Shown: piece by piece, positions 16,385 to 25,683 of the stretch
Numbering within the stretch: position 1 is the stretch's first letter
How the letters are laid out: each line of letters starts with the position of its first letter
DNA from: Collimonas sp. OK607
GTDB lineage: Bacteria > Pseudomonadota > Gammaproteobacteria > Burkholderiales > Burkholderiaceae_D
Reading direction: 5' to 3'
Length of the DNA: 64,000 nucleotides
Assembly: GCF_900111995.1 (NCBI RefSeq)
Contig: NZ_FOKF01000012.1
Location: 51,556-115,555 of the forward strand
Position numbers and translations under genes: made by a program
Notes under the pieces: model-generated
Told to the model about the DNA's origin: nothing
Seen by the model: the letters and a program-made list of their open reading frames with translations, nothing else
Databases searched by the model: none

Positions 16385-17734
16385 ATGAAAACCATAAAAA
16401 TCGCTACGACTCTTTTCATTGTCGTATTAGCATTCGCCACTAGTTCCACAAGAGCGGAGCTATCGCCGGCAGACGCCGAGCGTCTCGGAAAAGACTTGAC
16501 TCCTAACGGGGCAGAGAAGGCTGGCAATAAAGACGGCACCATTCCAGAATGGACCGGCGGCATGACTAAACCGCCGGCAGGCTGGCAGCCGGAGATGGGC
16601 TATACAGATCCATTCGCTAGCGAGAAACCGCTTTTTATTATTACCGCGCAGAACGCTGAGCAATACAAGGATAGGCTTTCAGCCGGATTGATGGCAATGC
16701 TGAAGAAATATCCGACCTTTACCATCCCGGTATATACGACACATCGTACCTTCGCATTGCCTCAAAGTGTCTATGACGCGACAAAAGCGCAGGCGTCCAA
16801 GGTGAAACTCGATGGTTTAAGCATTAAGAACTACAGTTTGCCAGGTACGCCTTTTCCAATTCCGAAGAACGGCGTCGAGGCAATGTACAACCACTTGAAC
16901 AAGTGGTACGGGAGCTATAAGCGCTGCGCGGAGTGGCTGCCGGTCAAGGCTAGTGGCGACTACTACCGTGTTGGGTTCTGTGAAGATTCAGTTCAAGGAC
17001 AAAACTTCGACAAACCCGAACCGAATCATATCTTTTCCTTTTATGGGTATTACGATGCGCCGGCGGCCCTTGTAGGTACCATCTATCTTATAAAAGATCC
17101 GATTGACTACACGATCAAAAGCCGCGAGGCGTATATCTATAACGCCGGCCAGCGCCGCGTTCGCCGTGCACCCGATGTCGCCTATGACAACATCGATGAC
17201 GGTACGGAAGGCATACGGGGAAGCGACGATTACTGGGGGTTTAACGGTGCAATGGATCGCTACGACTTCAAGCTTCTGGGAAAAAAGGAGATGTACATAC
17301 CGTATAACGCCTACAAGCTGATCGATGCAAAGCTCAAGTATAAAGATATGGTTCAGAAAGGTCACCTCAAGTCTGACCTTTTCCGCTATGAATTGCACCG
17401 GGTCTGGGTCGTCGAGGCAACCCTCAAGCCGGGTATGTCGCATGTGGTCGCCAAGCGCACGTTTTATCTCGATGAGGATAGCAATATTATTGCTCTTGTC
17501 GATGGATACGACGGCCGCGGAAATCTTTGGCGCGTCTCTACGCTGCCACTCGTGCAGGCTTATGACGTGCCGCTGATGTTCCAGGCTCCATACATCGTGA
17601 GTGATCTGAGCAACGGTAGCTATTTGGTCACGGGAGTCACGAACGAACGAAAACAACCCGCTTACGTCTGGAATGCCAAGGCCAAAGTGGATGACTTCAC
17701 GGTCGATGCAATTCGACGAAAAGGTACCCGATAA
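16385..17734 (+). CDS. DUF1329-domain periplasmic protein
   Basis: A 449-residue protein starting 21 bp after the DUF1302 gene. The signal peptide ends near residue 24 (SSTRAE). The N-terminal signature PADAERLGKDLTPNGAEKAG followed by TIPEWTGG is typical of DUF1329. The fold resembles the LolA/LolB-type lipoprotein carrier half-barrel, suggesting that it binds a hydrophobic ligand in the periplasm (inference). It is almost always paired with DUF1302, as here. The protein appears complete, ending in VDAIRRKGTR. Confidence 0.88.
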   Translation: MKTIKIATTLFIVVLAFATSSTRAELSPADAERLGKDLTPNGAEKAGNKDGTIPEWTGGMTKPPAGWQPEMGYTDPFASEKPLFIITAQNAEQYKDRLSAGLMAMLKKYPTFTIPVYTTHRTFALPQSVYDATKAQASKVKLDGLSIKNYSLPGTPFPIPKNGVEAMYNHLNKWYGSYKRCAEWLPVKASGDYYRVGFCEDSVQGQNFDKPEPNHIFSFYGYYDAPAALVGTIYLIKDPIDYTIKSREAYIYNAGQRRVRRAPDVAYDNIDDGTEGIRGSDDYWGFNGAMDRYDFKLLGKKEMYIPYNAYKLIDAKLKYKDMVQKGHLKSDLFRYELHRVWVVEATLKPGMSHVVAKRTFYLDEDSNIIALVDGYDGRGNLWRVSTLPLVQAYDVPLMFQAPYIVSDLSNGSYLVTGVTNERKQPAYVWNAKAKVDDFTVDAIRRKGTR

Positions 17735-17871
17735 GGGCGCTATTATCCTGCCGGTGCCGAACTAAGAGCCGCCTGCCAAACCGATGCGGTGCGGCAGAGG
17801 TTCTTCCATTTTTTAACCGGCAATTTCTCACAGCAGGGTCAGACATCCCATACCTACATGGATACAGTTCG

Positions 17872-18861
17872 ATGAAAATCTTTTTGCTAAGCGTGGTGTT
17901 CCTCCTGACGCAGCATTTTTCTCTGCCGGCTTTGGCAGATCAGGCGCCGTTGCCAAGCGGAGCGACCAACGTGTTGACTATTTCATTATCAGATCTAACC
18001 GCTGTCGGCGGAAAACTGATCGCCGTCGGTGAACGCGGCTTGATTATGCAATCGGCGGATCAAGGTAAAACCTGGTCAGGGGTGTTCGCGCCTACGACGC
18101 GCATGCTGACAGCGATTGCCTTTGTCGACGGGAGAGGTGGCGTTGCCGTTGGACATGGAGGCACGGTTCTGCGCACAGAAGACGGTGGTAAAACTTGGAT
18201 TTCGGTTGCAGTGGCCGATGCCGGCAAGGACGCCATACTTGGCGTGACTGCCATGAAGGACGGGCGATTGGTTGCCTATGGCGCGTTTGGTCTTTACATC
18301 GAATCGGTCGACAAGGGAAAGACTTGGGTACGTAAGAAAGTCGTATCTGATGATTTTGAACGACATATTTCCAAGGTTATTGAAATAGGCGAAATATTGT
18401 TGCTCGTAGGTGAGTCGGGAACGCTTGCCACATCGGCTGATCGCGGCGTGACCTGGACGCGGATCGAGTCGCCTTATGTGGGATCTTTTTTTGGCGCACT
18501 GAAACTGAGCGACGGTGCCGTGCTGACCTACGGGATGCGCGGGAATGTCTTTCGATCAGCCGATGCGGGCCTGACGTGGACGAAGGTGCCGTTTAAATCA
18601 ACCAGCACGCTGAACGGCGGGGCGGTCGGTCCAGACGGCAAAATAGCGCTTGTAGGCAACAACGGATTAATTGCCATAAGTACAGACGATGGTCAGACTT
18701 TCAGCATTCAAACTGCGCCTCAGGGAACACCCATTGCACAGGCCATTTATGGAACAGATGGTGCACTTGTGTATGTGGGTTATTTGTCCGGTGGACGCAT
18801 TCAAAATGCCAAAGCAGGGGGCGCACAAAAGAGCCCGGTTTTGCAAACAAAGAGACTATGA
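17872..18861 (+). CDS. YCF48/BNR-repeat periplasmic protein
   Basis: A 329-residue protein with a signal peptide (cleavage near LALADQ, residue 24) and six BNR-like loops spaced about 40-45 residues apart: SADQGKTWS, TEDGGKTWI, SVDKGKTWV, SADRGVTWT, SADAGLTWT and STDDGQTF. This gives a beta-propeller of the Ycf48/HCF136 type. In plastids this fold assists photosystem II assembly. In catabolic clusters it accompanies the RND transporter and probably assembles or caps it. The ATGA overlap with the RND gene (18858-18861) supports a joint role. Confidence 0.86.
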   Translation: MKIFLLSVVFLLTQHFSLPALADQAPLPSGATNVLTISLSDLTAVGGKLIAVGERGLIMQSADQGKTWSGVFAPTTRMLTAIAFVDGRGGVAVGHGGTVLRTEDGGKTWISVAVADAGKDAILGVTAMKDGRLVAYGAFGLYIESVDKGKTWVRKKVVSDDFERHISKVIEIGEILLLVGESGTLATSADRGVTWTRIESPYVGSFFGALKLSDGAVLTYGMRGNVFRSADAGLTWTKVPFKSTSTLNGGAVGPDGKIALVGNNGLIAISTDDGQTFSIQTAPQGTPIAQAIYGTDGALVYVGYLSGGRIQNAKAGGAQKSPVLQTKRL

Positions 18862-21311
18862 ACAGACATAATATAGGTGACCTTGAAGTCGAGGAGCCGG
18901 CAAACGCAACGACCGAACGCAACGGATCGGTTCACGGCGAATTCAAGTCTGAAGGATTTGCTAAAGGAATTATTGGCAGGATCGGCTATGTCATCTTTCA
19001 TTGGCGGAAGTCGTTGCTGATTGCGGGCATCCTCATCACGCTGGTACTAGGTTTCTTCGCCATGCAGTTGAAAGTGACATCGGGATTTACCAAAATGATT
19101 CCGCTGCACCATGAGTTCATGAAAACTTTCCTTGACTACCAGGGTGATTTCGGTGGCGCGGACAAGGTACTGATTGCGATCAAGGTCAAGCATGGCGACA
19201 TATATCAGAAAGATGTCTTGGATATCGTGCGTCACATTAACGACGACATTTTCTACATAAAAGGCACCGAACGCAGTTCGATCGTCTCGCTGTTCTCGCC
19301 AAATGTCCGCTATAACGAAGTTGTCGAAGATGGTTTCAAAAGCGGCAATCTGATTTCGGCAGATTTCGTGGGCCGCCCCGATCAGCTAGCGCAGGTCAAG
19401 CAAAATGTGCTTAAGTCGGACTGGGTCGGTCGGATTGTTTCCAACGACATGACTGCGACTATCGTAGCGGCGTCATTGCTGGATAAAGATCCCGATACGG
19501 GCCAGCGCCTGGACCTTAGGGACGTCGGAGCGCAACTCGAGAAAATTCGCACCAAATATGAGGGCGATAAAGTCTCTGTTCACATTATCGGTTTCGCCAA
19601 GTCGAGTGCCGATATCGCAGAAGGTGCGGCGAAGGTTCTAGGTTACTTTGCTGCGGCATTTTTTGTGACAGCCGTGCTGCTGTATTGGTACTCAGGATCG
19701 TTAATGCTGACCGCCTGGACGTTGGTGGCTGCGGGTATTCCTGTCGTATGGCTGCTTGGCTTGCTGCCGCTGATGGGCATCGGTCTCGACCCGATGTCGA
19801 TCCTGGTGCCGTTCCTGATCTTCTCGATTGGCATCTCCCATGCCGTGCAAATGACGAATGCGTGGAAACTGGAGACGCTCAATGGCGCTGATAGCATTAC
19901 CGCATCGCGTAACTGTTTCAATAAGCTATTTATTCCGGGCGCCACGGCGCTATTGGCCAACGCGCTTGGGTTTATCGTGATCGCTGTGGTGGACATTGAG
20001 ATCGTGCGGGAACTTGCACTGACGGCGACCGTCGGCGTGACAGTCATGATCATTACCAACAAAGTGCTGCTGCCGATTCTGCTGTCGTATATGAAGTTCT
20101 CGGCGGTCACGGCGCAGAAGTTGCGTGGCAAGGAGACTTCGGGAAACTGGCTGTGGATCCGGATAGGCGCTTTGGCGACGAAGCGGGGCGCAATTCTACC
20201 TTTGCTGGCGGCTGCGGGATTGACAGCATTCGGATTATCCCAACTGCATAACCTGAAAATTGGCGATCTCGGCCGGGGCGTGCCGGAATTACGCCAAGAC
20301 TCGCGCTACAACCGAGATGTTGACATGGTGACGCGTAACTTTGCGATCGGCGTCGACATGCTGCAAGTCATCGCGGAAGCAAAAGGGGGGGATTCACCAT
20401 GTGTCGACCGTGCGGTCCAGGATAAGATCGAGAAATTTGACTTTACTATGCGTCAGGTCAGTGGGGTAAGTGCGGTTCGTAGTCTTTCATCTTTCATTGG
20501 TGCTGTGACGCAAGATTTTGCAGAGGGCTGGGTCAAGTGGCGGATGCTGCCGGAAACAAAAGAGCAAATTGCGCAAGGTGTGGGTTTTGCCACACGATTA
20601 GGCAGCGAGTATAAAAACTCGAGCTGTACCGCTATGCCGATCTCGATTTATACCACAGATCATCAGGCGACAACCATCCGCAATATCGTCGATAAAATTC
20701 AAGCATTCAAGGTAGCCAACGACTCTGATGTTGTGAAGTTCCGTCTTGCATCCGGCAATGTGGGTGTCATGGCCGCGACCAACGAAGTGGTGGAGCATGC
20801 GGATAGGTGGGTGAACATCACCTTGTTTGCTGCGGTAACGCTGCTTTGCCTAGTTACGTTCCGCTCGATTCGGATCACGCTTTGCATCATTCTACCGCTG
20901 GCGCTGGTAACGCTGCTCTGTAATGCCATCATGGCAATGCTCGGCATCGGCGTGAAAGTAAACACGCTGCCCGTAATTGCGATCAGCGTCGGGGTTGGGG
21001 TCGATTACGGCATTTATCTGTTCGAGCGCGTGAAACATGAGTTAAAGGAACGCAATCGCCCCCTCAAGCATGCGTTCGTAGAGGCACTCAAGCAAAGGGG
21101 GACCGCATCGTTTTTCACCGCGGTCACAATGAGTTTGTCGGTGGTGACCTGGGCATTTTCCACGCTCAAGTTCCAGGCCGATATGGGCATCCTGCTCGCG
21201 TTCATGTTCATGGTGAATGTGTTCGGTGCGATCCTGCTAATGCCTGCTCTGGCGGCGTTCATCGTAGGGGACAGGTTGCGTCCTGCTGTTGACGCCAAAG
21301 CGCCCTCGTGA
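18858..21311 (+). CDS. RND/MMPL-family transporter
   Basis: An 817-residue inner-membrane protein of the RND superfamily (MMPL or HAE-3 group). One N-terminal transmembrane segment (about residues 55-75) is followed by a periplasmic domain and a block of five segments (about 255-405). A second segment (about 430-450) and periplasmic domain precede the last five helices (about 655-805). It would use the proton gradient to move hydrophobic molecules. Together with DUF1302, DUF1329 and YCF48 it forms a conserved trans-envelope set. Direction of transport is not known, and in catabolic clusters uptake is suspected. The first 55 residues are charged and cytoplasmic. Confidence 0.9.
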   Translation: MNRHNIGDLEVEEPANATTERNGSVHGEFKSEGFAKGIIGRIGYVIFHWRKSLLIAGILITLVLGFFAMQLKVTSGFTKMIPLHHEFMKTFLDYQGDFGGADKVLIAIKVKHGDIYQKDVLDIVRHINDDIFYIKGTERSSIVSLFSPNVRYNEVVEDGFKSGNLISADFVGRPDQLAQVKQNVLKSDWVGRIVSNDMTATIVAASLLDKDPDTGQRLDLRDVGAQLEKIRTKYEGDKVSVHIIGFAKSSADIAEGAAKVLGYFAAAFFVTAVLLYWYSGSLMLTAWTLVAAGIPVVWLLGLLPLMGIGLDPMSILVPFLIFSIGISHAVQMTNAWKLETLNGADSITASRNCFNKLFIPGATALLANALGFIVIAVVDIEIVRELALTATVGVTVMIITNKVLLPILLSYMKFSAVTAQKLRGKETSGNWLWIRIGALATKRGAILPLLAAAGLTAFGLSQLHNLKIGDLGRGVPELRQDSRYNRDVDMVTRNFAIGVDMLQVIAEAKGGDSPCVDRAVQDKIEKFDFTMRQVSGVSAVRSLSSFIGAVTQDFAEGWVKWRMLPETKEQIAQGVGFATRLGSEYKNSSCTAMPISIYTTDHQATTIRNIVDKIQAFKVANDSDVVKFRLASGNVGVMAATNEVVEHADRWVNITLFAAVTLLCLVTFRSIRITLCIILPLALVTLLCNAIMAMLGIGVKVNTLPVIAISVGVGVDYGIYLFERVKHELKERNRPLKHAFVEALKQRGTASFFTAVTMSLSVVTWAFSTLKFQADMGILLAFMFMVNVFGAILLMPALAAFIVGDRLRPAVDAKAPS

Positions 21312-21400
21312 CAGATTCATGAGGCCAATGGTGATGCCTCGCGCGATTGTCTGGATTGACTTCGCCACCTTCTGTCGGGAATTGATTGAACGTATCAAGC

Positions 21401-21583
21401 TTAGCGGCGACTTTTCTCGAAGGCGTTGATTAGCCTGATCAATTCTTCCATGCGGCTCTGTTCCTGATTTGTGGTGCGGCGATTCCACAGGATGTCGAAT
21501 TCGACCACGGTCAAGTGATATTCAATCTCGCTCAGCTCGTCTATCTCGCCGATAGCGTCGGCGTTTGTTTCTTGCTCAAACAT
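21401..21583 (-). CDS. small acidic hypothetical protein
   Basis: A 60-residue acidic protein (MFEQETNADAIGEIDELSE). The ATG at 21583 is preceded by AAGGAGG at 5 bp, an excellent ribosome-binding site. A GTG two codons earlier would overlap that site, so it is rejected. No family is recognised. The sequence is predicted helical and may be a small regulatory or toxin-antitoxin-like protein, but nothing proves it. It follows another possible small gene on the same strand by 27 bp. Confidence 0.55.
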   Translation of the reverse strand: MFEQETNADAIGEIDELSEIEYHLTVVEFDILWNRRTTNQEQSRMEELIRLINAFEKSRR

Positions 21584-21610
21584 ATGCACCTCCTTACATG
21601 CAGATCAATC

Positions 21611-21769
21611 TCAAATTTTCGACAACAGTTTATGCGGAAATTCTTTCAGTCTGTTGGTTTCGTCCTGGCTGAAATCCGCCAGGACCTGGCACAGTACATG
21701 GATGATGCATGCCATCAGTTTCGGAGAGATAGACCAGCCCGTCGAGGTTAGTTCGAACGTGATCTCCAA
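21611..21769 (-). CDS. possible small hypothetical protein
   Basis: A short reading frame ending with LADFSQDETNRLKEFPHKLL and beginning at a TTG (21769) or an ATG further in. The composition looks protein-like and the frame stays open further upstream into the end of the DUF2145 gene. No family is recognised and the start is uncertain. It may form a pair with the small acidic gene downstream. Confidence 0.3.
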   Translation of the reverse strand: MEITFELTSTGWSISPKLMACIIHVLCQVLADFSQDETNRLKEFPHKLLSKI

Positions 21770-21896
21770 TAAATGAACTGCTTTTGACGCATTTCGAGAA
21801 AATATCGGTAATCCAATCTTCTTGGATCTCTCGGGGAATTTCTGCGCGTCGGATTGTTCAGTTTTTAGACACGGATTTTCCGGTGGTACTGTGTCA

Positions 21897-22859
21897 TTAG
21901 AGCGGAAAGACGCGATCGCCATCGCCAGGTCGACAGCCGCCGGCGACCGGTGTCCAGCCACGGTGCACGACGATCTGCCGGTCGTCATGACACACTTCAA
22001 TGCGTTCGCTGCCGGGCAGACGCTCTCGAATGAAGGTCTCTATTGTTGATGGCAGGCTGATCTTCAGTTTCATTGCGAAGAGATCGTCCTCCGGATGATC
22101 GTCGAGATGGAGCAACGGTACAAATGTTGCTGCGAACATCAGTGCGTGCGAACCGACATCCACCGGTTTGGGGGCGTAGTCCACCTCTTGCAGCCAATGT
22201 TGTGCGCGCCCGCGCAAGTCGTCGCCGTCGGCTAGATTGCCCCAAGCTACAGCGAGCATTTCCATCACCCATTGATTACAATTCTGGTGGAGAGTACTGA
22301 ACGGGTAGGCGTTGGCACTGTAGCTCGTAGCCAGCAGATGCTGGACGCGCGGCGTATCGAGCGATGCGTCTCGCAGCGATTGGGCGGCGTCGGCTGGCAA
22401 CTGCACGATCGAGACGTAGCCGAGCGATGGATCGTCAGTGCCCATGACGAAACCGGCGAGGCCTTGATCGTAGATCCGCGGTCGGCCTTCATCGCAGGTG
22501 TAGTAAAGCTGGCGTGCTGACCATGTGCCGGCCTCACCACGCCAGGTGACGGCGGCGTGCGAGTAACGGATGCGAAAGCGCGAGAGATCGAGTCCCGAGC
22601 GACTGATCAGTGCAGTGTTGCCTTCCATTGCATCGAGTTCATTACGGACCACGGCGGCAAAGCGCAGCAGCCGATCCTGTTGGCTGGCAGTAAGCTGCTG
22701 CGCGCGGTCACAGAAGGCTGAAGAGGTCGAGTAACCAGACGGACCAGATTGCGCCTGAGCAGGGCCCACCGCGACTAGCGCTATCAAAGCAAACGCAAAT
22801 GCAAACGCGTAGCAGACCTTCAAAGGCTCACCGGTCGCGCTGCAAGTTCGTTGTACCAC
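21897..22859 (-). CDS. DUF2145-domain secreted protein
   Basis: A 320-residue protein with a GTG start at 22859 and an N-terminal signal segment ending near PAQAQSG (residue 38). The body contains FCDRAQQLT, then a segment near residue 210 with HQNCNQWVMEML, a cysteine-asparagine motif typical of DUF2145. The fold may be NlpC/P60-like, which is inference. Its start overlaps the end of the preceding secreted-protein gene by 40 bp, so the two are probably co-expressed. The function of the domain is unknown; these proteins are exported and common in proteobacteria. Confidence 0.82.
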   Translation of the reverse strand: MVQRTCSATGEPLKVCYAFAFAFALIALVAVGPAQAQSGPSGYSTSSAFCDRAQQLTASQQDRLLRFAAVVRNELDAMEGNTALISRSGLDLSRFRIRYSHAAVTWRGEAGTWSARQLYYTCDEGRPRIYDQGLAGFVMGTDDPSLGYVSIVQLPADAAQSLRDASLDTPRVQHLLATSYSANAYPFSTLHQNCNQWVMEMLAVAWGNLADGDDLRGRAQHWLQEVDYAPKPVDVGSHALMFAATFVPLLHLDDHPEDDLFAMKLKISLPSTIETFIRERLPGSERIEVCHDDRQIVVHRGWTPVAGGCRPGDGDRVFPL

Positions 22860-23275
22860 TCGTCGGCGAGCACGAGATAGAATGCCTCCTGCGTGTCGCC
22901 GCGCGCGAACTCGAAGCCGTACACGCGGTGTTGCGCGTGCACAAGATCGCCTCGGCCAAGACTCTGCTTCTCGACAATGGCATGCGGCATGTCGAGCACT
23001 ATGCGCTGCTGCGAATCGTCGACTTGCATTGTGACACGCGTGATGCCTACGCGATCGGGCGCCGCGGCGACATCGATGATGCGATAGTTGCCATCGGCAG
23101 TCTTGTCGCCGCCGGTCGAGCTGTTACTTGAGCCGTGCAGCGATGCGGACACACTGTCGCTAGACGCCGAACCGGCGCTGGCGGCCGAAGAGGTGAAACT
23201 TTCGGCATGCGCGTGCAGCGTGACGCTGATGGCCGCGGCGAGGCAGACGAGGCGACAGGTGGTAAGGAAGTTCAT
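22820..23275 (-). CDS. secreted hypothetical protein
   Basis: A 151-residue protein starting MNFLTTCRLVCLAAAISVTL, with a signal peptide ending near HAHAES (residue 24). The ATG at 23275 has AAGGAG 7 bp upstream. After cleavage comes a Ser/Ala/Gly-rich linker (residues about 25-60), then a compact domain with VGITRVTMQVDDSQQRIVLD. No known family is recognised. The gene overlaps DUF2145 by 40 bp, and this pair often travels together (inference). It is expected in the periplasm. Confidence 0.68.
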   Translation of the reverse strand: MNFLTTCRLVCLAAAISVTLHAHAESFTSSAASAGSASSDSVSASLHGSSNSSTGGDKTADGNYRIIDVAAAPDRVGITRVTMQVDDSQQRIVLDMPHAIVEKQSLGRGDLVHAQHRVYGFEFARGDTQEAFYLVLADEWYNELAARPVSL

Positions 23276-23348
23276 TGAATACTCCTTAGTAATGTGAGAT
23301 GGTTGATGTGTGGCGCAGCCAGGGCGTTGTAAGTAAACGGGTTTCATA

Positions 23349-23448
23349 TCAAGAAATTTCCTGCTTCTCGGGAAAGACGTGATATTGGTTGTAACGTGTC
23401 AAGGAATTTCCAGTTTCTGAGGAAATAAGTGATATTTTTTGTGATGTA
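23349..23448. repeat. 50-bp imperfect tandem duplication over the pqiC stop codon
   Basis: Two copies (23349-23398 and 23399-23448) start TCAAG[A/G]AATTTCC and run to GTGATATT..TTGT, with roughly four of five bases identical. On the coding strand each copy contains a TGA at its end. Because 50 is not divisible by three, the first copy met by the ribosome no longer stops in frame, and translation ends in the second. Confidence 0.75.
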
Positions 23449-24041
23449 CGTATTGCCGTTGCAATATCGGCGGCGGCGGCGATGACAATGTGTTGATATG
23501 CGGCTACCACGCTGTCCAACCCGCCCGGCGTCGGCAATTCCACCTGCGTACGGCCCGACGTCACTTTACTGTCTGGCAACCGCTGTACCGTCCAGTTGAT
23601 GATGGCGTCAGCGCGCCCGCCGAGTTCGGCATCCATGCGCACCACCTCGACGGTAACCCGATACAACGGCGCGTTGCCGGACGTGCCTTGATGGTAGATG
23701 TCAACGGCATTCAGGCTGGCTTGCAAATGCTGCGACAGTGCGTCGCGCAACTCATCGGGAAACGGCGCTGACCAACGATCCTGTTCCATCACTTTGAGCC
23801 TGCTATCTCCCCTGTTCAAAAGCAAATTGGCGCGATTGAGACGATCAGGTACGCGAACTGGGGAAACCTCGATCAATACTGGTTCTTGGCCCTGCTTGGC
23901 AGCGGGCGCGGCAGTCGCCGCAATGATCGGCCTCTGTGACAGTGTGTAATAGCGGGGCTCGGGCGAGACGCAGCCGGCCAACATGGCAGTAACCAGCACC
24001 AACTGCGCAGATAGTACGGACAAACTGACGGTTGTGGTCAT
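23349..24041 (-). CDS. pqiC: PqiC-family outer-membrane lipoprotein
   Basis: A 230-residue lipoprotein. The lipobox AMLAGC places the acylated cysteine at residue 24, followed by PEPRYYTLSQ, which is typical of the PqiC/YmbA family. It anchors the PqiB tunnel at the outer membrane for phospholipid transport. The start overlaps pqiB's stop (ATGA, 24038-24041). The last 25 or so residues are encoded by a 50-bp imperfect tandem duplication (23349-23448). The C-terminus is therefore altered relative to the ancestral protein, because the repeat unit is not a multiple of three. Confidence 0.88.
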   Translation of the reverse strand: MTTTVSLSVLSAQLVLVTAMLAGCVSPEPRYYTLSQRPIIAATAAPAAKQGQEPVLIEVSPVRVPDRLNRANLLLNRGDSRLKVMEQDRWSAPFPDELRDALSQHLQASLNAVDIYHQGTSGNAPLYRVTVEVVRMDAELGGRADAIINWTVQRLPDSKVTSGRTQVELPTPGGLDSVVAAYQHIVIAAAADIATAIRTSQKISLISSETGNSLTRYNQYHVFPEKQEIS

Positions 24042-25678
24042 GGTTTCTCCGTATCCACCTTCCCGCGCAGCAAAGCTTCGGGATGGCGCTCCAGGTAGTC
24101 GGTCAAGGCGCGCAGCGAGGCCGCGCTGCGCGTCAGCTCCTGCATCATGCGGCGCGCATCTTGTTGCAGCGGGGCATTTGGGGCAAGCGTATCGTTAGCC
24201 ATCTGCAGAGTCTGGTGTGCGTCCTGCAGGGCTGCTGTGATCTGCGGTACGACATTGCCATCGACCTGCCTGACCAGTTTGTCGGCGTTATTCAAGGTTT
24301 TGTCCAGCGCTGCCATCGATGTATGCAGATCCTGGCCGATTTGCTCGAATGGCACCTTGTCTATCTTGTTGACGATGGAGCCTAGCTTGGCTTGCAGTTC
24401 GTCAAACGCGCCGGGAGTGGTGGCCAGTTCGGGCATGGGACCGTCGACGCTGATCTTGACCGGCGGCGCCTTGGGGAAAAAATCAAATGCCACGTAGAGT
24501 TGACCGGTCAACGGATTGCCATTGCGCAGTTGCGCACGCATACCGCGTTTGTTCATGGTTTCAGCGATATCGTATGCCTGCTGTTTATCTTCCAGGTCAC
24601 GCGGGCTGAAGCCCATACGGGATGGATAAAGTTCCACTATTACGGGAAAACGGAAGGTTTTCTTATCGCGCTGATACTCGATCCCGATCGAGCGTACCTG
24701 GCCCACCACTATGCCGCGAAAATCTAGCGGTGCACCTGGCGCCAGGCCACGCACGGATTGGTCAAAGTTGAGGACGGCAAGCGCCGGCTTCAATTCTTCA
24801 GGAGCCTTCATGGCCTCGGTCTGGTCGCCGGCCAGCATGAATTGGGTATTCTCGCCGGCTGCGGTGGCGGCCTTGGAATCGTCGGGATCCTGGAAGGCCA
24901 CGCCGCCAAGCAGCATGGTAGCAAGCGCCTGCGTATTGACCTTGAGGCCGCCGGCGTCCAGCTTGATGTCAAAACCGCTGGCATGCCAGAAGCGCGTGTT
25001 GGCCGTGACCAGCTTGTCGTAGGGCTGCTCGATAAATACGCGCAAGGAGAGATCTTTGCCGTTTGGTGCGAGCTGGTAGGCCACTACCTGCCCCACCCGC
25101 ACGCGCCGGTAGTAGACCGGGGAACCGATGTCGAGCGAGCCGAGATCCGCGGCTCGCAGCACGAATTGCTTGCCGGAGGTGTCGGTGGCTACCGCCGGTG
25201 GCACTTCCAGTCCGGTGAAAGTGCGTATACGCGTTTCCGACGTACCTGCGTCCACACCGATATAGGTACCGGACAGCAGCGTCTCCAGGCCTGAAATACC
25301 CGAGAAGGCAAAACGCGGACGCACGACCCAGAAGCGCGTGTCCTTGGCCAGGAAGCTTCCGGCATCGTTGGTCAACGCTATGGTGGCAATCACGTGGGAA
25401 CGATCCGGCGCCAGGCGCAAAGACTTGACCACACCGATATCCACTGCCTTATAGCGCACAGGAGTCTTCCCGGGTGCGAGCCCATCGGCGGTACGGAAAG
25501 TCACAGTGATTTCCGGGCCGCGCTCGGACAGCGTGTGTATCAGCAGCGATAACCCGACTATAGCGGCAACGATCGGGATCAGCCATACCAGCGATGGCAA
25601 CCACCGTGCGGGCTTGTGACGTTGCGGTGGCATTGGCAACGGTAGTGCCGGAAGATTAGAAGAGTCTCGTTCAGTCAT
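24038..25678 (-). CDS. pqiB: PqiB-family MCE (MlaD) lipid-transport protein
   Basis: A 546-residue membrane-anchored MCE protein. The N-terminus is cytoplasmic and proline-rich, with one transmembrane helix at about residues 28-48 (LVWLIPIVAAIVGLSLLIH). Three MCE domains follow (starting near ITVTFRTADGLAPGKTPVRY, FVLRAADLGSLDIGSPVYYR and AVLNFDQSVRGLAPGAPLDF), and then a long helical C-terminal region. MCE rings stack to form a hydrophobic tunnel across the periplasm. It sits between pqiA (5 bp upstream) and pqiC (4 bp overlap), the canonical operon order. Stress regulation of the E. coli operon is known, but no such site was searched here. Confidence 0.93.
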   Translation of the reverse strand: MTERDSSNLPALPLPMPPQRHKPARWLPSLVWLIPIVAAIVGLSLLIHTLSERGPEITVTFRTADGLAPGKTPVRYKAVDIGVVKSLRLAPDRSHVIATIALTNDAGSFLAKDTRFWVVRPRFAFSGISGLETLLSGTYIGVDAGTSETRIRTFTGLEVPPAVATDTSGKQFVLRAADLGSLDIGSPVYYRRVRVGQVVAYQLAPNGKDLSLRVFIEQPYDKLVTANTRFWHASGFDIKLDAGGLKVNTQALATMLLGGVAFQDPDDSKAATAAGENTQFMLAGDQTEAMKAPEELKPALAVLNFDQSVRGLAPGAPLDFRGIVVGQVRSIGIEYQRDKKTFRFPVIVELYPSRMGFSPRDLEDKQQAYDIAETMNKRGMRAQLRNGNPLTGQLYVAFDFFPKAPPVKISVDGPMPELATTPGAFDELQAKLGSIVNKIDKVPFEQIGQDLHTSMAALDKTLNNADKLVRQVDGNVVPQITAALQDAHQTLQMANDTLAPNAPLQQDARRMMQELTRSAASLRALTDYLERHPEALLRGKVDTEKP

Positions 25679-25683
25679 TGCGT

